A stretch of 64,000 bases of DNA from Streptomyces parvulus (GCF_014648855.1 NZ_BMRX01000014.1:1-64000); one strand, 5' to 3'; shown: positions 42,809 through 51,872, numbered from the stretch's first letter. Program-made: numbers and translations. Notes: generated by a model from the sequence alone, not told the origin.

Positions 42809-43015
42809 CGCCCACCTCCTGAAGAGTCCCGAAGGGTCCCCGCGTCAGGGTCCCCGCGTCGCTGTGCCCTGGTGCCTGTGACCCGGTGCGGACAGCCCGG
42901 CGGCGCCATCCGAAGACCTGTTCGAAAACCTGTCCAGGTCTTCGCCGGTCTGAAGTGGCGCCGCTCGTCGTGCTGTTGCGAGCAGTGTGCCACGCCCGCC
43001 CAGAACGTCACACAG

Positions 43016-43051
43016 CACTCTGCATTTTTCAGAGTGACACTTGCCAAGTGT
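43016..43051. promoter_or_regulatory. Two adjacent inverted repeats upstream of the ATPase gene
   Basis: IR1 is CACTCTG (43016-43022) and CAGAGTG (43030-43036) with a T-rich 7-nt loop. IR2 is ACACTT (43037-43042), GCC, AAGTGT (43046-43051). They touch each other and end 16 nt before the ATPase GTG, in the gap shared with the WhiJ-like regulator, so they are a plausible operator for it. Confidence 0.6.
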
Positions 43052-43067
43052 TCACGGCGGGGCGATA

Positions 43068-43727
43068 GTGGCAAGCGTGATTCCGTCCGCGCCCTTAGGA
43101 ACAGACGCCACCGCGGGCTCCCTGGGCCTCGGTGCCGCTATGGGAGCCGGCCCTTCGGGGACCGCAGCCGCAGAGCGCCGGTTCCGTTTCGAACTGGCCG
43201 CCCATCCGAGTTCCCCCGCGCAGGCGAGACGCCTGACCCGGGCGCGGCTGAACGGCTGGTCGGTGTGCGAGGACACCTGCGACACCGCGGCCCTGGTCGT
43301 CTCCGAGCTGGTCACCAACGCGATCGTGCACACGGCGAGCAGCCACATAGTCTGCGAGCTGCACGACGGTGCCGAACTGGTCCGCATAGCCGTGCGCGAC
43401 GAGGGCTGCGCCCCCGGCCAGCCCCACCCCTCGGACGATCAGCAGCCCGAGGACGAGCACGGCAGGGGACTGCTCCTCGTCGACGCCCTGTGCGACGCGT
43501 GGGGCGCCCACGAGCACGGCCCCGGACTGCTCGTCTGGGCGGAGCTGCCGCGCAAGGCCGACGGACCGCACGACCCGTCGGAGCCCCGCAACGACCTGGG
43601 CTGGGGCGCCCGCCCGAAGCCCGGCCCCGCCGACGGCGGCGGCGAGGACGAGGCCGAGGGACACCGCCGGGAATCCCCCCGCGGAACCGGCACCGAATGG
43701 CGCGGAACGGGGACCGAATGGCTGTGA
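43068..43727 (+). CDS. RsbW/AbaA-like ATP-binding protein (HATPase_c fold)
   Basis: 219-residue member of the GHKL ATPase superfamily, like anti-sigma factor kinases. After about 40 residues comes FRFELAAHPSSPAQARRLTRARL, then the N-box SELVTNAIVHT, the G1-like RDEGCAPGQPH and the G2-like GRGLLLVDALCDAWG. The histidine kinase dimerisation domain is missing. The C-terminus is a hydrophilic tail ending in two copies of RGTGTEW, which is unusual. GTG 43068 follows GGGG; GTG 43077 is also possible. It is divergent from the WhiJ-like gene and overlaps the next gene by 10 nt. A role in modulating the regulator or a sigma factor is inference. Confidence 0.83.
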   Translation: MASVIPSAPLGTDATAGSLGLGAAMGAGPSGTAAAERRFRFELAAHPSSPAQARRLTRARLNGWSVCEDTCDTAALVVSELVTNAIVHTASSHIVCELHDGAELVRIAVRDEGCAPGQPHPSDDQQPEDEHGRGLLLVDALCDAWGAHEHGPGLLVWAELPRKADGPHDPSEPRNDLGWGARPKPGPADGGGEDEAEGHRRESPRGTGTEWRGTGTEWL

Positions 43728-44158
43728 GGGCTGCGTCCGGAATCCGACCGCTCGGCCTGGACACGATGGTCCGCCTGCAGCGCGAACGGCGCTCCCCGGG
43801 GACACCCCGGCGACTCGCCGTACCGGACGGCATGACGATCCCCCTGGGCTGCGACGCGGTGGCCGTCCCCGCGGAACTCGGCCAGCAGGTGCTCCCCCGG
43901 CTCCCGCGCGTCGGCTGCGTCTACGCCGACGAGGTGCGCTGGTGGTGGATCGTGCCGTCCGACTCCGACTACGCCCTGGAGTGGCCCGCGCCGGCGTGGT
44001 ACGCCACGGGAGCGGTGGTCCCCGACGCCCCGGTCCTGCCGGGCCTCATCTACCGCCCGGACGACACGGTCCCGTACACCCCGCCGATCCCCCTCTACCT
44101 GGCGCTGTGCAGGCTGACGAACACGACACCCACCTGGTCGCGATCGGTGACCGCGTAG
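43718..44158 (+). CDS. Hypothetical protein of the WhiJ-like locus
   Basis: 146-residue protein without a domain I recognise. It has no signal peptide or membrane segment. The sequence is tryptophan- and proline-rich in the C-terminal half (DEVRWWWIVPSDSDYALEWPAPAWYA, then LPGLIYRPDDTVPYTPPIPLYLALCRLTN). ATG 43718 overlaps the ATPase gene by 10 nt and has GGGGA upstream; GTG 43724 would give a 4-nt overlap. Translational coupling indicates a functional link to the ATPase. Such proteins occur beside AbaA-like ATPases in Streptomyces, from memory. The next 236 bp are GC-rich and without a gene I can support. Confidence 0.7.
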   Translation: MAVRAASGIRPLGLDTMVRLQRERRSPGTPRRLAVPDGMTIPLGCDAVAVPAELGQQVLPRLPRVGCVYADEVRWWWIVPSDSDYALEWPAPAWYATGAVVPDAPVLPGLIYRPDDTVPYTPPIPLYLALCRLTNTTPTWSRSVTA

Positions 44159-44394
44159 CACCCGCACCCCCGTCCCCTCGCCCCACCCACGCGCCCGCCC
44201 GTGTCGACGGGTGCCCGCCCCGCACGCCCGCGCGCGCCGCCGAGGATCCACCCGCCGCGCTCCGCGCGCCCCCGACCGGCTCCCCCGGGTCGGGCGTGCG
44301 CCCGCGCGCTCCGGACTCCCCCGCCCGCGCCCTGCCCCGGGGTGCCCCACCCCCGCGATAGTGGCCGTCCGTCCACGATCGGGGGAGGCAGACG

Positions 44395-46341
44395 GTGCGC
44401 AGGAAGGGCGGCGCGGAACCTGCCGGGGTGTCGGAGTCGGAGCGCCTGCTCTTCGGCGGCCCCCTGCGCTACGACATGGGCTGGAACCAGCACGCCGACG
44501 CGTTCCTTGAACTGGGCTTCCGCGCGATGCTGACGCGGCTCCCGTCCCTCCTGGCGTCCAGCCTCCGGCTCGCCCGGCAGGCCGACCCGCAGGCGGCGCG
44601 GACGGTGCTCGCGGCGGAGGTGGGCCGGGGCCTGGCACAGGCGGTCAGTCTGCTCGCGGTCAACAGCGTGCTGGCCGGGCTGATGGCCGCCGGCCCGATC
44701 GAGGAGCGGCTGCGCGGCGTCGTCCCCGCCCTGGTCGCGGTGGCCGCGGCGATGCTGGTCGCGGCGCTGCTGCGGGCGGCGTCGACGTATGCGACGGGGC
44801 GGCTGGAGCCGAAGGTCGAGCGGGTGGCCACCGAGCGGTACCTGGAGCGGGCCGCCGCCGTGGAGCTGTCCGCGATCGAGGACCACGCCTTCCACAAGCT
44901 CCTGGACACCGCCCAGTACGGCGCCGCCTCGGCGCGGCGCATGATCTCGTACGGCACGCGCGTGGTGAACGCGATGATCTCGCTGATCGCCGCGGCCGGC
45001 GTGCTGACCGTCCTGCACCCGGCGCTGCTGCCGCTGCTGGTGACGATGACCCTGCCGAGCGCCTGGAGCGCCCTGACACTCGCCCGGCGCCGGTACGAGT
45101 CCTTCCACGCGTGGGTGCAGCACGAGCGGGCCGGACGGCTGCTCGGCAGTCTGCTGATCGAGCCGGCCGCGGCCCCCGAGATCCGGGTGCACTCGGTGGG
45201 CCCGTTCCTGCTGCGGCACTTCCGTGCGATGGCGGAGACCGCGGAGGCGGAGCAGGCCAGGCTGGCCCGGCTGGCCGCCCGCACGGGTCTGATCGCCTCG
45301 GCCTGGACGGGGGTGGCGACGGCCGCGACGTACGCGACGCTCGGCGGGCTGCTGGTCGGCGGCGCGATGGCCCTGTCGGTGGCGGGCACCGCCGTGATCG
45401 CCGTCCGCACCGGTTCGCAGAGCCTCGGCACGCTGGTCGTCGAGGTCAACGCGCTCCACGAGGAGGCGCTGTTCGTCGGCGACCTGGACCGGCTGCACGT
45501 GGAGGCGGCCGGGCGGGCCATCCCGCTGGGCGGCGCCGCGCTCCCCGACGACCCCAAGGAGATCCGCTTCGAGCACGTCACCTTCGGATATCCGGGCGAC
45601 GCGGTCCGGCCCGCGCTCGACGACGTGTCGCTCTCCCTGCCGCTGGGAAAGATCGTGGCCCTCGTCGGCGAGAACGGCTCGGGCAAGACCACGCTGGTCA
45701 AGCTGCTCGCGGGCCTCTACACGCCGGACCGGGGCCGCATCACCTGGGACGGGGTCGACGCGGCGACCGCCGACCGGCACGCGCTCGCCGAACGCGTCGC
45801 GATGGTGGCCCAGGACTTCAAGCGCTGGCCGTTCACCGCGCGGGTGAACGTCGCCGTGGGCCGCTCATCGGTGCCGCTCGGCGACGACCGGGTGGCCGGC
45901 GCGGTGGCGGAGGCCGGCGCCGAGGACGTGGTCGCCGACCTGCCGCGCGGCCTGGACACCCTGCTGGCCCGCAACTTCAGCGGCGGGCACGAGCTGTCCG
46001 GCGGCCAGTGGCAGCGGGTCGGGATCGCCAGGGCGGCGTACCGGCAGGGCCGCATCCTCATCGTCGACGAGCCCACGGCCGCCCTGGACGCCCGCGCCGA
46101 GCTGGAGGTCTTCGAGAAGATCCGCGCCCTGGCCGGGAGCGGGCAGACCGTCGTCCTCATCACCCACCGGCTGGCGTCCGTGCGCCACGCGGACCTGGTG
46201 CACGTGCTCGACCAGGGCCGGCTGGTGGAGTCCGGGACGCCCGACGAACTGCTGGGCTCCGGCGGGCTCTACGCGGAGCTGTACTCGCTCCAGGCGGAGC
46301 AGTTCACGAAGGCGCCCGTCCCGGCCCCCGAGGCCGGCTGA
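44395..46341 (+). CDS. ABC transporter, fused permease and ATP-binding protein
   Basis: 648-residue half-transporter working as a dimer, most likely an exporter. Hydrophobic helices occupy about residues 70-340, with a leading cytoplasmic segment (LLFGGPLRYDMGWNQHADAF). The nucleotide-binding domain (about 370-620) has Walker A GENGSGKTT, signature SGGQWQRV, Walker B ILIVDEP and the H-loop ITHR. The GTG at 44395 has GGGGGAGG 6 nt upstream. The membrane domain is only loosely similar to canonical exporters and resembles the B-type transporters found in peptide or lipid export loci. No substrate gene is adjacent. Confidence 0.87.
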   Translation: MRRKGGAEPAGVSESERLLFGGPLRYDMGWNQHADAFLELGFRAMLTRLPSLLASSLRLARQADPQAARTVLAAEVGRGLAQAVSLLAVNSVLAGLMAAGPIEERLRGVVPALVAVAAAMLVAALLRAASTYATGRLEPKVERVATERYLERAAAVELSAIEDHAFHKLLDTAQYGAASARRMISYGTRVVNAMISLIAAAGVLTVLHPALLPLLVTMTLPSAWSALTLARRRYESFHAWVQHERAGRLLGSLLIEPAAAPEIRVHSVGPFLLRHFRAMAETAEAEQARLARLAARTGLIASAWTGVATAATYATLGGLLVGGAMALSVAGTAVIAVRTGSQSLGTLVVEVNALHEEALFVGDLDRLHVEAAGRAIPLGGAALPDDPKEIRFEHVTFGYPGDAVRPALDDVSLSLPLGKIVALVGENGSGKTTLVKLLAGLYTPDRGRITWDGVDAATADRHALAERVAMVAQDFKRWPFTARVNVAVGRSSVPLGDDRVAGAVAEAGAEDVVADLPRGLDTLLARNFSGGHELSGGQWQRVGIARAAYRQGRILIVDEPTAALDARAELEVFEKIRALAGSGQTVVLITHRLASVRHADLVHVLDQGRLVESGTPDELLGSGGLYAELYSLQAEQFTKAPVPAPEAG

Positions 46342-46347
46342 CGGACG

Positions 46348-46533
46348 TCAGGCCGCCGCGTCGCTCGTGGCCCCGGCGCCGCGCACGACGACCAGGAACA
46401 TGTCCGTGGCGAGGTCCATGACCACTTCGGCGGGCTGGCCCTCCAGCCGCCGTGCCTGTGCGAACTCCTCCGCCGGCCAGGATCCTCGCGGTCCACCTGC
46501 GGGAAAGCGTTCGAGCACTGTTCGCCCGTTCAC
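46348..46533 (-). CDS. Small hypothetical protein (61 aa)
   Basis: Small soluble protein: MNGRTVLERFPAGGP, then a helix-rich segment EEFAQARRLEGQPAEVVMDLATDMFLVVVRG and an alanine-rich end. No family is recognised with certainty, but the GxPAEVVMDLATDxFLVVV pattern looks like a short Streptomyces protein family. GTG 46533 has a strong GGAGG 6 nt upstream, which decides the start against a longer in-frame ATG at 46620. It converges with the ABC transporter gene, 6 bp apart. The upstream stretch (about 46540-46620) is less GC-rich than the rest and probably contains the promoter. Confidence 0.65.
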   Translation of the reverse strand: MNGRTVLERFPAGGPRGSWPAEEFAQARRLEGQPAEVVMDLATDMFLVVVRGAGATSDAAA

Positions 46534-46629
46534 TCCGCACCTCCATGCAGCGCTGTACTCGTAGAGAGTTAAACGCCAACTATGGAGCCCGAGGCTCGCG
46601 CGGTGATGGTACTGAGACATAGTCGACAC

Positions 46630-46653
46630 CCGTTCACCGCAAAGGGTGAACGG
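46630..46653 (-). terminator. Terminator after the DUF899 gene
   Basis: CCGTTCACC and GGTGAACGG form a perfect 9-bp stem with a 6-nt loop, 39 nt past the DUF899 stop and upstream of the small hypothetical gene. Confidence 0.65.
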
Positions 46654-46691
46654 CGGCGCGGCCGTTCGGCCGCTTTCCGCCACGGAGCGTG

Positions 46692-47381
46692 TCAGTCCTC
46701 GTACTCGTCGTGATAGCGGACCGCCTCGCTGCCCGCGGGGGCACCGAGAGCCGTCGCGCGCCCCTCCGGTTTCTCCCAGGGCTCCTGCCGGCCGAGCGCC
46801 GTCAGGTCGAGCAGGCTGGTCGTGGAACCGAGCCCGTCCAGACCGCGCTCGTACGTCGAGTAGGTGTGGAAGACCCGCTCGCCCTCGCGCAGGAAGCAGC
46901 TGAGACCCGGCCGCTCGACCAGCTCGCCCTCGTGCGCGCGGGTCACCTCGAAGTCGGCGTTGAAGTCGCTGACGAAGGACGAGTACCAGGGCAGCGTCCA
47001 GCCCATCCGCGCCTTGAACGGAAGGATCTTCGGGTACGGCGCCCGGGAGACGGCGGCGAAGGACGTACCGCGGGCCCGCAGGTGCGCGAGGTGGCCGAGC
47101 TGGTCCAGGAACGCCGAGCAGCTGCGGCAGCCGGCGTCCCACTCGGGGGCGAACATGAAGTGGTAGACGACGAGCTGGTCGCGGCCCTCGAACAGGTCGA
47201 GCAGCGTGGCCTTGCCGCAGCCGCCCTCGAACACGTATTCCTTGTCGATCTCCACCATGGGCAGCCCGCGGCGTTCGGCGTTGAGGGCGTCACGCGCGCG
47301 GGTGGCCGCCTTCTCCTTGGCCAGTAAGGCCGCGCGCGCCGCGCGCCAGTCGGCGCGGGTCGCGATCTCGGGCAGCGACAT
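46692..47381 (-). CDS. DUF899 thioredoxin-like family protein
   Basis: 229-residue cytoplasmic protein of the DUF899 family, with a thioredoxin-like fold. Recognised by RADWRAARAALLAKEKAATRARDALNAERR at the N-terminus, VEIDKEYVF, then GRDQLVVYHFMFAPEWDAGCRSCSAFLDQLGHL, where CRSC has the CxxC-like spacing, and the PFKARMGWTLPWYSSF motif. The redox role of the two cysteines is inferred. ATG 47381 has GGAGGAGCTGGAG upstream. The gene stands alone on the minus strand, followed by a hairpin. Confidence 0.85.
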   Translation of the reverse strand: MSLPEIATRADWRAARAALLAKEKAATRARDALNAERRGLPMVEIDKEYVFEGGCGKATLLDLFEGRDQLVVYHFMFAPEWDAGCRSCSAFLDQLGHLAHLRARGTSFAAVSRAPYPKILPFKARMGWTLPWYSSFVSDFNADFEVTRAHEGELVERPGLSCFLREGERVFHTYSTYERGLDGLGSTTSLLDLTALGRQEPWEKPEGRATALGAPAGSEAVRYHDEYED

Positions 47382-47493
47382 GGCTCCAGCTCCTCCAGTG
47401 CGACGGACCGTCGAAGGGTGGTGACCGCCGCGGGGAGAAGAACTCATCGCGGCTCACGGAACTTTCTTCTCGGGGCCGCCGCGCGGATGCGGT

Positions 47494-48858
47494 TCAGGTG
47501 TCGTATTCCTGGAGGCGCCGCCCGTGTCCGCGGTCGGTCAGGGCGGGCAGCCGCTCCTCCAACTCCCGTGCCACAGCGGGTACGTCGACGGTGAGCAGCA
47601 CGCGGTCGCGCATGAGGACGCGGCCGTCGACGATCGTCGTGCGCACGTCGGCGGAGCGGGCGCTGTGCACCAGGGTGGCGGCGAGGTCGTGCACGGGCCG
47701 GGTGTGCGGTCCGGTGAGGTCGACCAGGATCAGGTCGGCCCGCAGCCCCGGCGCGATGCGGCCGACGCTGCCGCCGAGCCCGACCGCCCGGGCGCTCTGC
47801 ACGGTGGCGTGGTGCAGGGCCTGACGGGAGGTCAGCCAGCGGGGATCGCCCTCGGCGGACTTCTGGATCAGGGACGTGAGCGCCATCGACTCCCACACGT
47901 CCAGGGAGTTGTTGGAGGCGGCGCCGTCGGTGGCGAGGCCCACGGGGACGCCGATGCCGCGCAGGGCGCGTACCGGCGTGGTGTCGGGCCAGGCGAACTT
48001 GAGGTAGCCGCGGGGTGCGGTCGCCACGGCCGTACGGCCCTCGGCGCGCGAGAGCAGCGGCAGGTCGGCCTCGGTGATGCCGGTGCCGTGCGCGATGAGC
48101 ACGTCGGTGCCGAGGATGCCGGTGCGCTCCAGCACCTGAATCGGGGTGGCCCCGTGCCGGGCGAGGCTGGTGTCGGTCTGGTCGCGGTTCTCGGCGGCGT
48201 GCAGGTGCACCGGCAGTCCGTGGTCGCGGGCGAGTTCGGTGGTGGCGGCGAGATCGGCGTCGGTCACCGTGTAGGGGGCGTGCGGGGCGAGGGCGGTGGT
48301 GATCCGCCCGCCTGCCGTGTCCCGGTGCCGCAGCGCGAACTCCAGTGACGCCTCCCGGGCCTCGGGGCCCTGTGAGGAGAAGTACGCCTGTCCGAGCTGC
48401 GCGCGCATCCCGCACGCGTCGACGACGGCGGCGACGGCGTCCATGGCGAAGTAGCTGTCCGCGAAGGCCGTCACGCCCGCGCGGATCATCTCGGCGCAGG
48501 CCAGCCGGGCGCCCAGCGTCACGTCCCGTTCGGTCAGGTTGGACTCGACGGGCCAGACCACGTCGTTGAACCACTCCTCGGTGGGCAGGTCCTCGGCGAG
48601 GCCCCGCAGGGCGACCATCGGCGCGTGCGTGTGGCAGTTGATGAGCCCGGGGAGGGCGACCTGGCCGCGGGCGTCGATGCGGTCGGCGGCGGTCAGGCCG
48701 GCCGCGGCGGCCGCGGTCGTCACGGCGTCGACGGCCCCGTCCCGTACGACGATCGCGGCGTCCTCCTCGAACCCGATGCGCTCCCGGTCGTCGTGGACGA
48801 GGACGGTGCAGCCGGTGATGACGAGATCCGCGGGCTTCCCGTGCGAAGAAGGCGTCAT
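47494..48858 (-). CDS. Amidohydrolase (Atz/Trz or SAH/MTA/8-oxoguanine deaminase-like)
   Basis: 454-residue zinc- or iron-dependent hydrolase of the subtype that deaminates purine-like or triazine rings. The metal-ligand motif is NCHTHAPM (H76 and H78), with a third ligand in HLHAAEN, AHGTGI, and the catalytic aspartate in ATDGAASNNSLD. Composite beta-sandwich domains frame it (DLVITGCTVLVHDD; GLRADLILVDL). These features match SAH/MTA deaminases, 8-oxoguanine deaminases and chlorohydrolases; the substrate cannot be distinguished here. The ATG at 48858 is the first in-frame start that keeps the N-terminal sandwich. Confidence 0.87.
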   Translation of the reverse strand: MTPSSHGKPADLVITGCTVLVHDDRERIGFEEDAAIVVRDGAVDAVTTAAAAAGLTAADRIDARGQVALPGLINCHTHAPMVALRGLAEDLPTEEWFNDVVWPVESNLTERDVTLGARLACAEMIRAGVTAFADSYFAMDAVAAVVDACGMRAQLGQAYFSSQGPEAREASLEFALRHRDTAGGRITTALAPHAPYTVTDADLAATTELARDHGLPVHLHAAENRDQTDTSLARHGATPIQVLERTGILGTDVLIAHGTGITEADLPLLSRAEGRTAVATAPRGYLKFAWPDTTPVRALRGIGVPVGLATDGAASNNSLDVWESMALTSLIQKSAEGDPRWLTSRQALHHATVQSARAVGLGGSVGRIAPGLRADLILVDLTGPHTRPVHDLAATLVHSARSADVRTTIVDGRVLMRDRVLLTVDVPAVARELEERLPALTDRGHGRRLQEYDT

Positions 48859-48920
48859 GACGCCAACCTAGGGGGCGGGCGCCGCCCCGGCAGCGGTCCT
48901 ACCCACCCCGCCGGGGGCGC

Positions 48921-50777
48921 TCACCCCGCGAGCGGCAGTCCGGGGCACTCGCCGGCCACGCGGCCGCGCCGCGCGGCGAGTTCGTCGCCGAGTTCGGCGA
49001 GCCCGGCGGTGTGGCGGGGGGTGAGCCGGCCGGTGTCGTCGAGGTGCACGGCGCAGGCGGTGGTGGTGTCGACGAGCCGTTCGAGGACCGCGGCCACCTC
49101 GTCCGTGCCCTCGGAGTGGCGGGCGAGGGCGGGCAGTTCCGCGGCGGCGCGGTCGATGGCGGCGCGTGCCTCGGCGAGCGTGCGGTAGGCCTCGCGGCGC
49201 AGCGTCCATCGGGTGGCGCGGTCGCCGGATCCGCTCAGCACGTGGGCGAGGTAGGCCTGCGCGGCGGCGTCGGCGGCGCCGATCCGGGCCCGGACGCCGC
49301 CGCCCCGCTGTCCCGGCAGCGGCAGGTGGCCGACGACGAGCACGATCGCGCAGGCCAGCAGCGTCTCCCCGATGCGGCCGGCCGAGGCCTGCGGTTCGCC
49401 GCCCACCATGACCAGGGCGAGGACGAGGACGGTGACCACGGTGGTCTGGGCGGCGAAGTGCCGGGCGGCCACCGGCACCAGGGCGCCGCAGAGGGCGACG
49501 AGGGCGACGAGCCCCGCGGGCCGGGGCAGCACGGCGGCGAGCCCGGCGAACAGCAGTGCCCCGAGCACCGTCCCGGCGGCGCGGCACAGCACCCGGGACA
49601 CCAGTGGCCCCAGGTCGGGCTTGACGAGGAAGACGGCGGTGGCGGGCAGCCAGTACCAGTGCTGGTGGGAGCCGTACCAGTGGCCGTGGTGCAGCGCCTG
49701 CGCGACGGCGGCACTGGCGCCGAAGCACAGGCCGGCCCGCAGCCCGTACTCCCGGCCGCCCGCCCCGAGGACGTCGCGGGTCACGGAGGCGGGTGACCGC
49801 CTGCGGGTGTGCAGGTCCTGGTCCCTGCCCAGGTCGAAGGCGACGGCGGCGTGCAGGAGGGCGTCGTCCAGGGCGCGCAGGGCGGGGTCGGTGCGGTGGG
49901 GCGCGGGCAGCGGTCCGGCCGCGGTGTTGCCGCGCACGGCGTCCGCGAGCCGCCGGGGTCCCTCGGCGGCGCGGGCGGGCACGGGACGCCCGTCCCACGC
50001 GAGGGCGGTCGCCGCCTCGCCGAGGGGCAGGGCCGCCGCGTACTGGGCGTGCAGCCGGCGTTCGGCGGCGGTGGAGGCGCGGCGCCGCAGCCGGGGCCCG
50101 GCGAGGGCGTCCTGCGCGTGGTCGAGCGCGGCGGTGAGCGCGGCCCGGCGGGCCACGGCGTCCTCGGTGCCGACCGCGTCCAGCAGCGCGGCGACCGCGT
50201 CGTACACGCCGGCGACGGCCGCGCGCTCCCCGTCGAAGCGGAAGCCACCGGTCAGCGATCCGGGAGTGGGCAGGGCGAGCCGCAGCAGGAGCAGCCATCC
50301 GGCACCGGCGAGGAAGGCCAGTACGCTCTGCCATCCCGGGTCGGGCAGCGGCATCCCGGCGCCCACCGCACTGCCGACCAGCAGCTGCGTCCCGGCCGCG
50401 GAGGCGACGGGTCCGACGGCGCTGACGCCTCCCGCGAGCAGGCCGAGCACGGTCAGCAGCAGGGTCAGCGCGAGCGCGTCCAGGTGCTGTCCGGCGTACG
50501 TCCCGACAAGCAGCCCGGCCGCGCCGGCGAGCGCGGGTACGCCGATCCGCCGCACGGACGTCCGGCGGCCGCCGGGCCGGTCGTTGATCCCGGCCAGCAT
50601 GGCGGCGATCGCGGCGACGACCCCCAGCGAGGCCCGCCCGGCCGCCAGGGCGACGACCAGCAGCGGCCCGCCCGCCAGCGCCCCGCGCGTGACCGCGTTC
50701 CAGGGCACGGGGCCCCGCTGCGCGTTCAGGGCGTGGGAGAGCCAGGGCGGGAGCACGCGGAAGGCGGTGCGGAACAA
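48921..50777 (-). CDS. FUSC-family membrane protein
   Basis: 618-residue protein with two clusters of hydrophobic segments (about 35-170 and 345-480) separated by a soluble alanine-rich helical region, the FUSC (fusaric-acid-resistance/aromatic efflux) arrangement. The second cluster contains HWYWLPATAVFLVKPDLGPLVSRVLCRAAGTVLGALL, a hallmark of that family. The start is probably TTG at 50777 (LFRTAFRVLPPWLSHALNAQRG) with GGAGG 9 nt upstream. Substrate and partners are unknown, and no membrane-fusion gene is adjacent. Confidence 0.82.
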   Translation of the reverse strand: MFRTAFRVLPPWLSHALNAQRGPVPWNAVTRGALAGGPLLVVALAAGRASLGVVAAIAAMLAGINDRPGGRRTSVRRIGVPALAGAAGLLVGTYAGQHLDALALTLLLTVLGLLAGGVSAVGPVASAAGTQLLVGSAVGAGMPLPDPGWQSVLAFLAGAGWLLLLRLALPTPGSLTGGFRFDGERAAVAGVYDAVAALLDAVGTEDAVARRAALTAALDHAQDALAGPRLRRRASTAAERRLHAQYAAALPLGEAATALAWDGRPVPARAAEGPRRLADAVRGNTAAGPLPAPHRTDPALRALDDALLHAAVAFDLGRDQDLHTRRRSPASVTRDVLGAGGREYGLRAGLCFGASAAVAQALHHGHWYGSHQHWYWLPATAVFLVKPDLGPLVSRVLCRAAGTVLGALLFAGLAAVLPRPAGLVALVALCGALVPVAARHFAAQTTVVTVLVLALVMVGGEPQASAGRIGETLLACAIVLVVGHLPLPGQRGGGVRARIGAADAAAQAYLAHVLSGSGDRATRWTLRREAYRTLAEARAAIDRAAAELPALARHSEGTDEVAAVLERLVDTTTACAVHLDDTGRLTPRHTAGLAELGDELAARRGRVAGECPGLPLAG

Positions 50778-50901
50778 GGGGCGGGGCCTCCGGTCGTCGG
50801 GGCGAGGGCGGGGGTGAGCCTTCGGGCGACGGTGGCCGGGCTGTGGGACGTTCCCTCAACGATAAGGGAGCCCGCCCCGGAAGCGGGAACGCGTGCGTTG
50901 C

Positions 50902-50930
50902 GCGGGTGTGACGATCACCGTCACACCCGC
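50902..50930 (-). terminator. Terminator after the nucleotidyltransferase gene
   Basis: GCGGGTGTGACG and CGTCACACCCGC form a perfect 12-bp stem with a 5-nt loop, 14 nt past the nucleotidyltransferase stop and upstream of the FUSC gene. Confidence 0.75.
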
Positions 50931-50943
50931 CGCCTTCCGGCCG

Positions 50944-51723
50944 TCATGGGCGTCGCGCCGCCTCCACGGCGCGGGCGAGCAGCGCCTCGCACTCGGCGAC
51001 GGCCCGCGCCAGCCGTGCGGGCTCCGGCGCCAGGCCGGTCAGGAGCTGATCGATCCCGTCCAGCCCGGCCCTCCGGACCAGCCCCTTCTCGTTGGTCACC
51101 CACTCCCCCCGCGCCGCGAGTACCGCGTGGGCCGTCTGGGTCGTGGCCAGGGCGACGGCGCCGGCGACCTGGGTGAGGGCTCCCTGGGGCACGTGGCCGG
51201 CGGCGGCGTAGGCGAGGGTGGCCGTGGCCGCGCCGTGCCAGTGCGCGGGGGCGGTGGCGCGCAGTGCGGCCGGGTAGGCGGGTCGGGGCAGCTCGCCGCG
51301 CAGCACGCGGTTGACCGCCAGTTCCGCGACCACCAGGTACGTCGGGATGCCCGCCAGGTGGAACATCAGCGGCTCGACGCGGAAGCGGCCCGCCTCCGCC
51401 TCCGCCAGCTGGTGCTCGACCACGCCGAGGTCGCGGTAGTGGACGTCCACGCGGCGCCCGTCGACCGTCAGCCAGGCGCCGCCGTTGAAGACACCGCCGC
51501 CCCAGGCGCCTGTCTCCGAGACCTCACCGGGCCAGCCGAGGGCGCGGAGGTCGTCGGGGTCGAAGCCGCCGCGGTAGTAGACCGCCATGTCCCAGTCGCT
51601 GTCGGGGCGGTGCGTGCCCTGGGCCCGGGAGCCGCCGAGGGCGACCGCGCGGACGGAGGGCAGGCCGGCGAGGCGGTCGGCGGCGCTGTCGAGGAAGACG
51701 TCGTCCGGGAGAAGGGAGGGCAC
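50944..51723 (-). CDS. Nucleotidyltransferase-domain protein (aminoglycoside-type fold)
   Basis: 259-residue protein with a minimal nucleotidyltransferase fold. The signature is ALGGSRAQGTHRPDSDWDMAVYY, GS-x10-DxD with two metal-binding aspartates, and a third acidic residue is in RRVDVHY. The helical C-terminal half (GLDGIDQLLTGLAPEPARLARAVAECEALL) resembles that of nucleotidyltransferases acting on small molecules or tRNA. No resistance or toxin-antitoxin partner is adjacent, so no substrate is assigned. The GTG at 51723 has AGGAG 9 nt upstream. It is divergent from the RidA gene across 149 bp. Confidence 0.8.
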   Translation of the reverse strand: MPSLLPDDVFLDSAADRLAGLPSVRAVALGGSRAQGTHRPDSDWDMAVYYRGGFDPDDLRALGWPGEVSETGAWGGGVFNGGAWLTVDGRRVDVHYRDLGVVEHQLAEAEAGRFRVEPLMFHLAGIPTYLVVAELAVNRVLRGELPRPAYPAALRATAPAHWHGAATATLAYAAAGHVPQGALTQVAGAVALATTQTAHAVLAARGEWVTNEKGLVRRAGLDGIDQLLTGLAPEPARLARAVAECEALLARAVEAARRP

Positions 51724-51872
51724 CGGTGCTGGCTCCTGCGGTCGGGCGGGGGACGTTTCGGGCAGCCGAAGCCTAGGCGGCAGGCCCGCGGGGCGCGAGG
51801 GAAATTCGGGTGCGCGCGACGGGCGTTGGACGGACGATCGGGAGGTCCGCCGCCCAGCCTCCAGGAGCCCAC

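Noticed and set aside
46534..46620. Longer in-frame version of the small hypothetical gene starting at ATG 46620, containing a TTA codon
   Set aside because: The GTG at 46533 has a strong GGAGG 6 nt upstream, while ATG 46620 has none. The TTA (bldA-type) codon then lies outside the gene.
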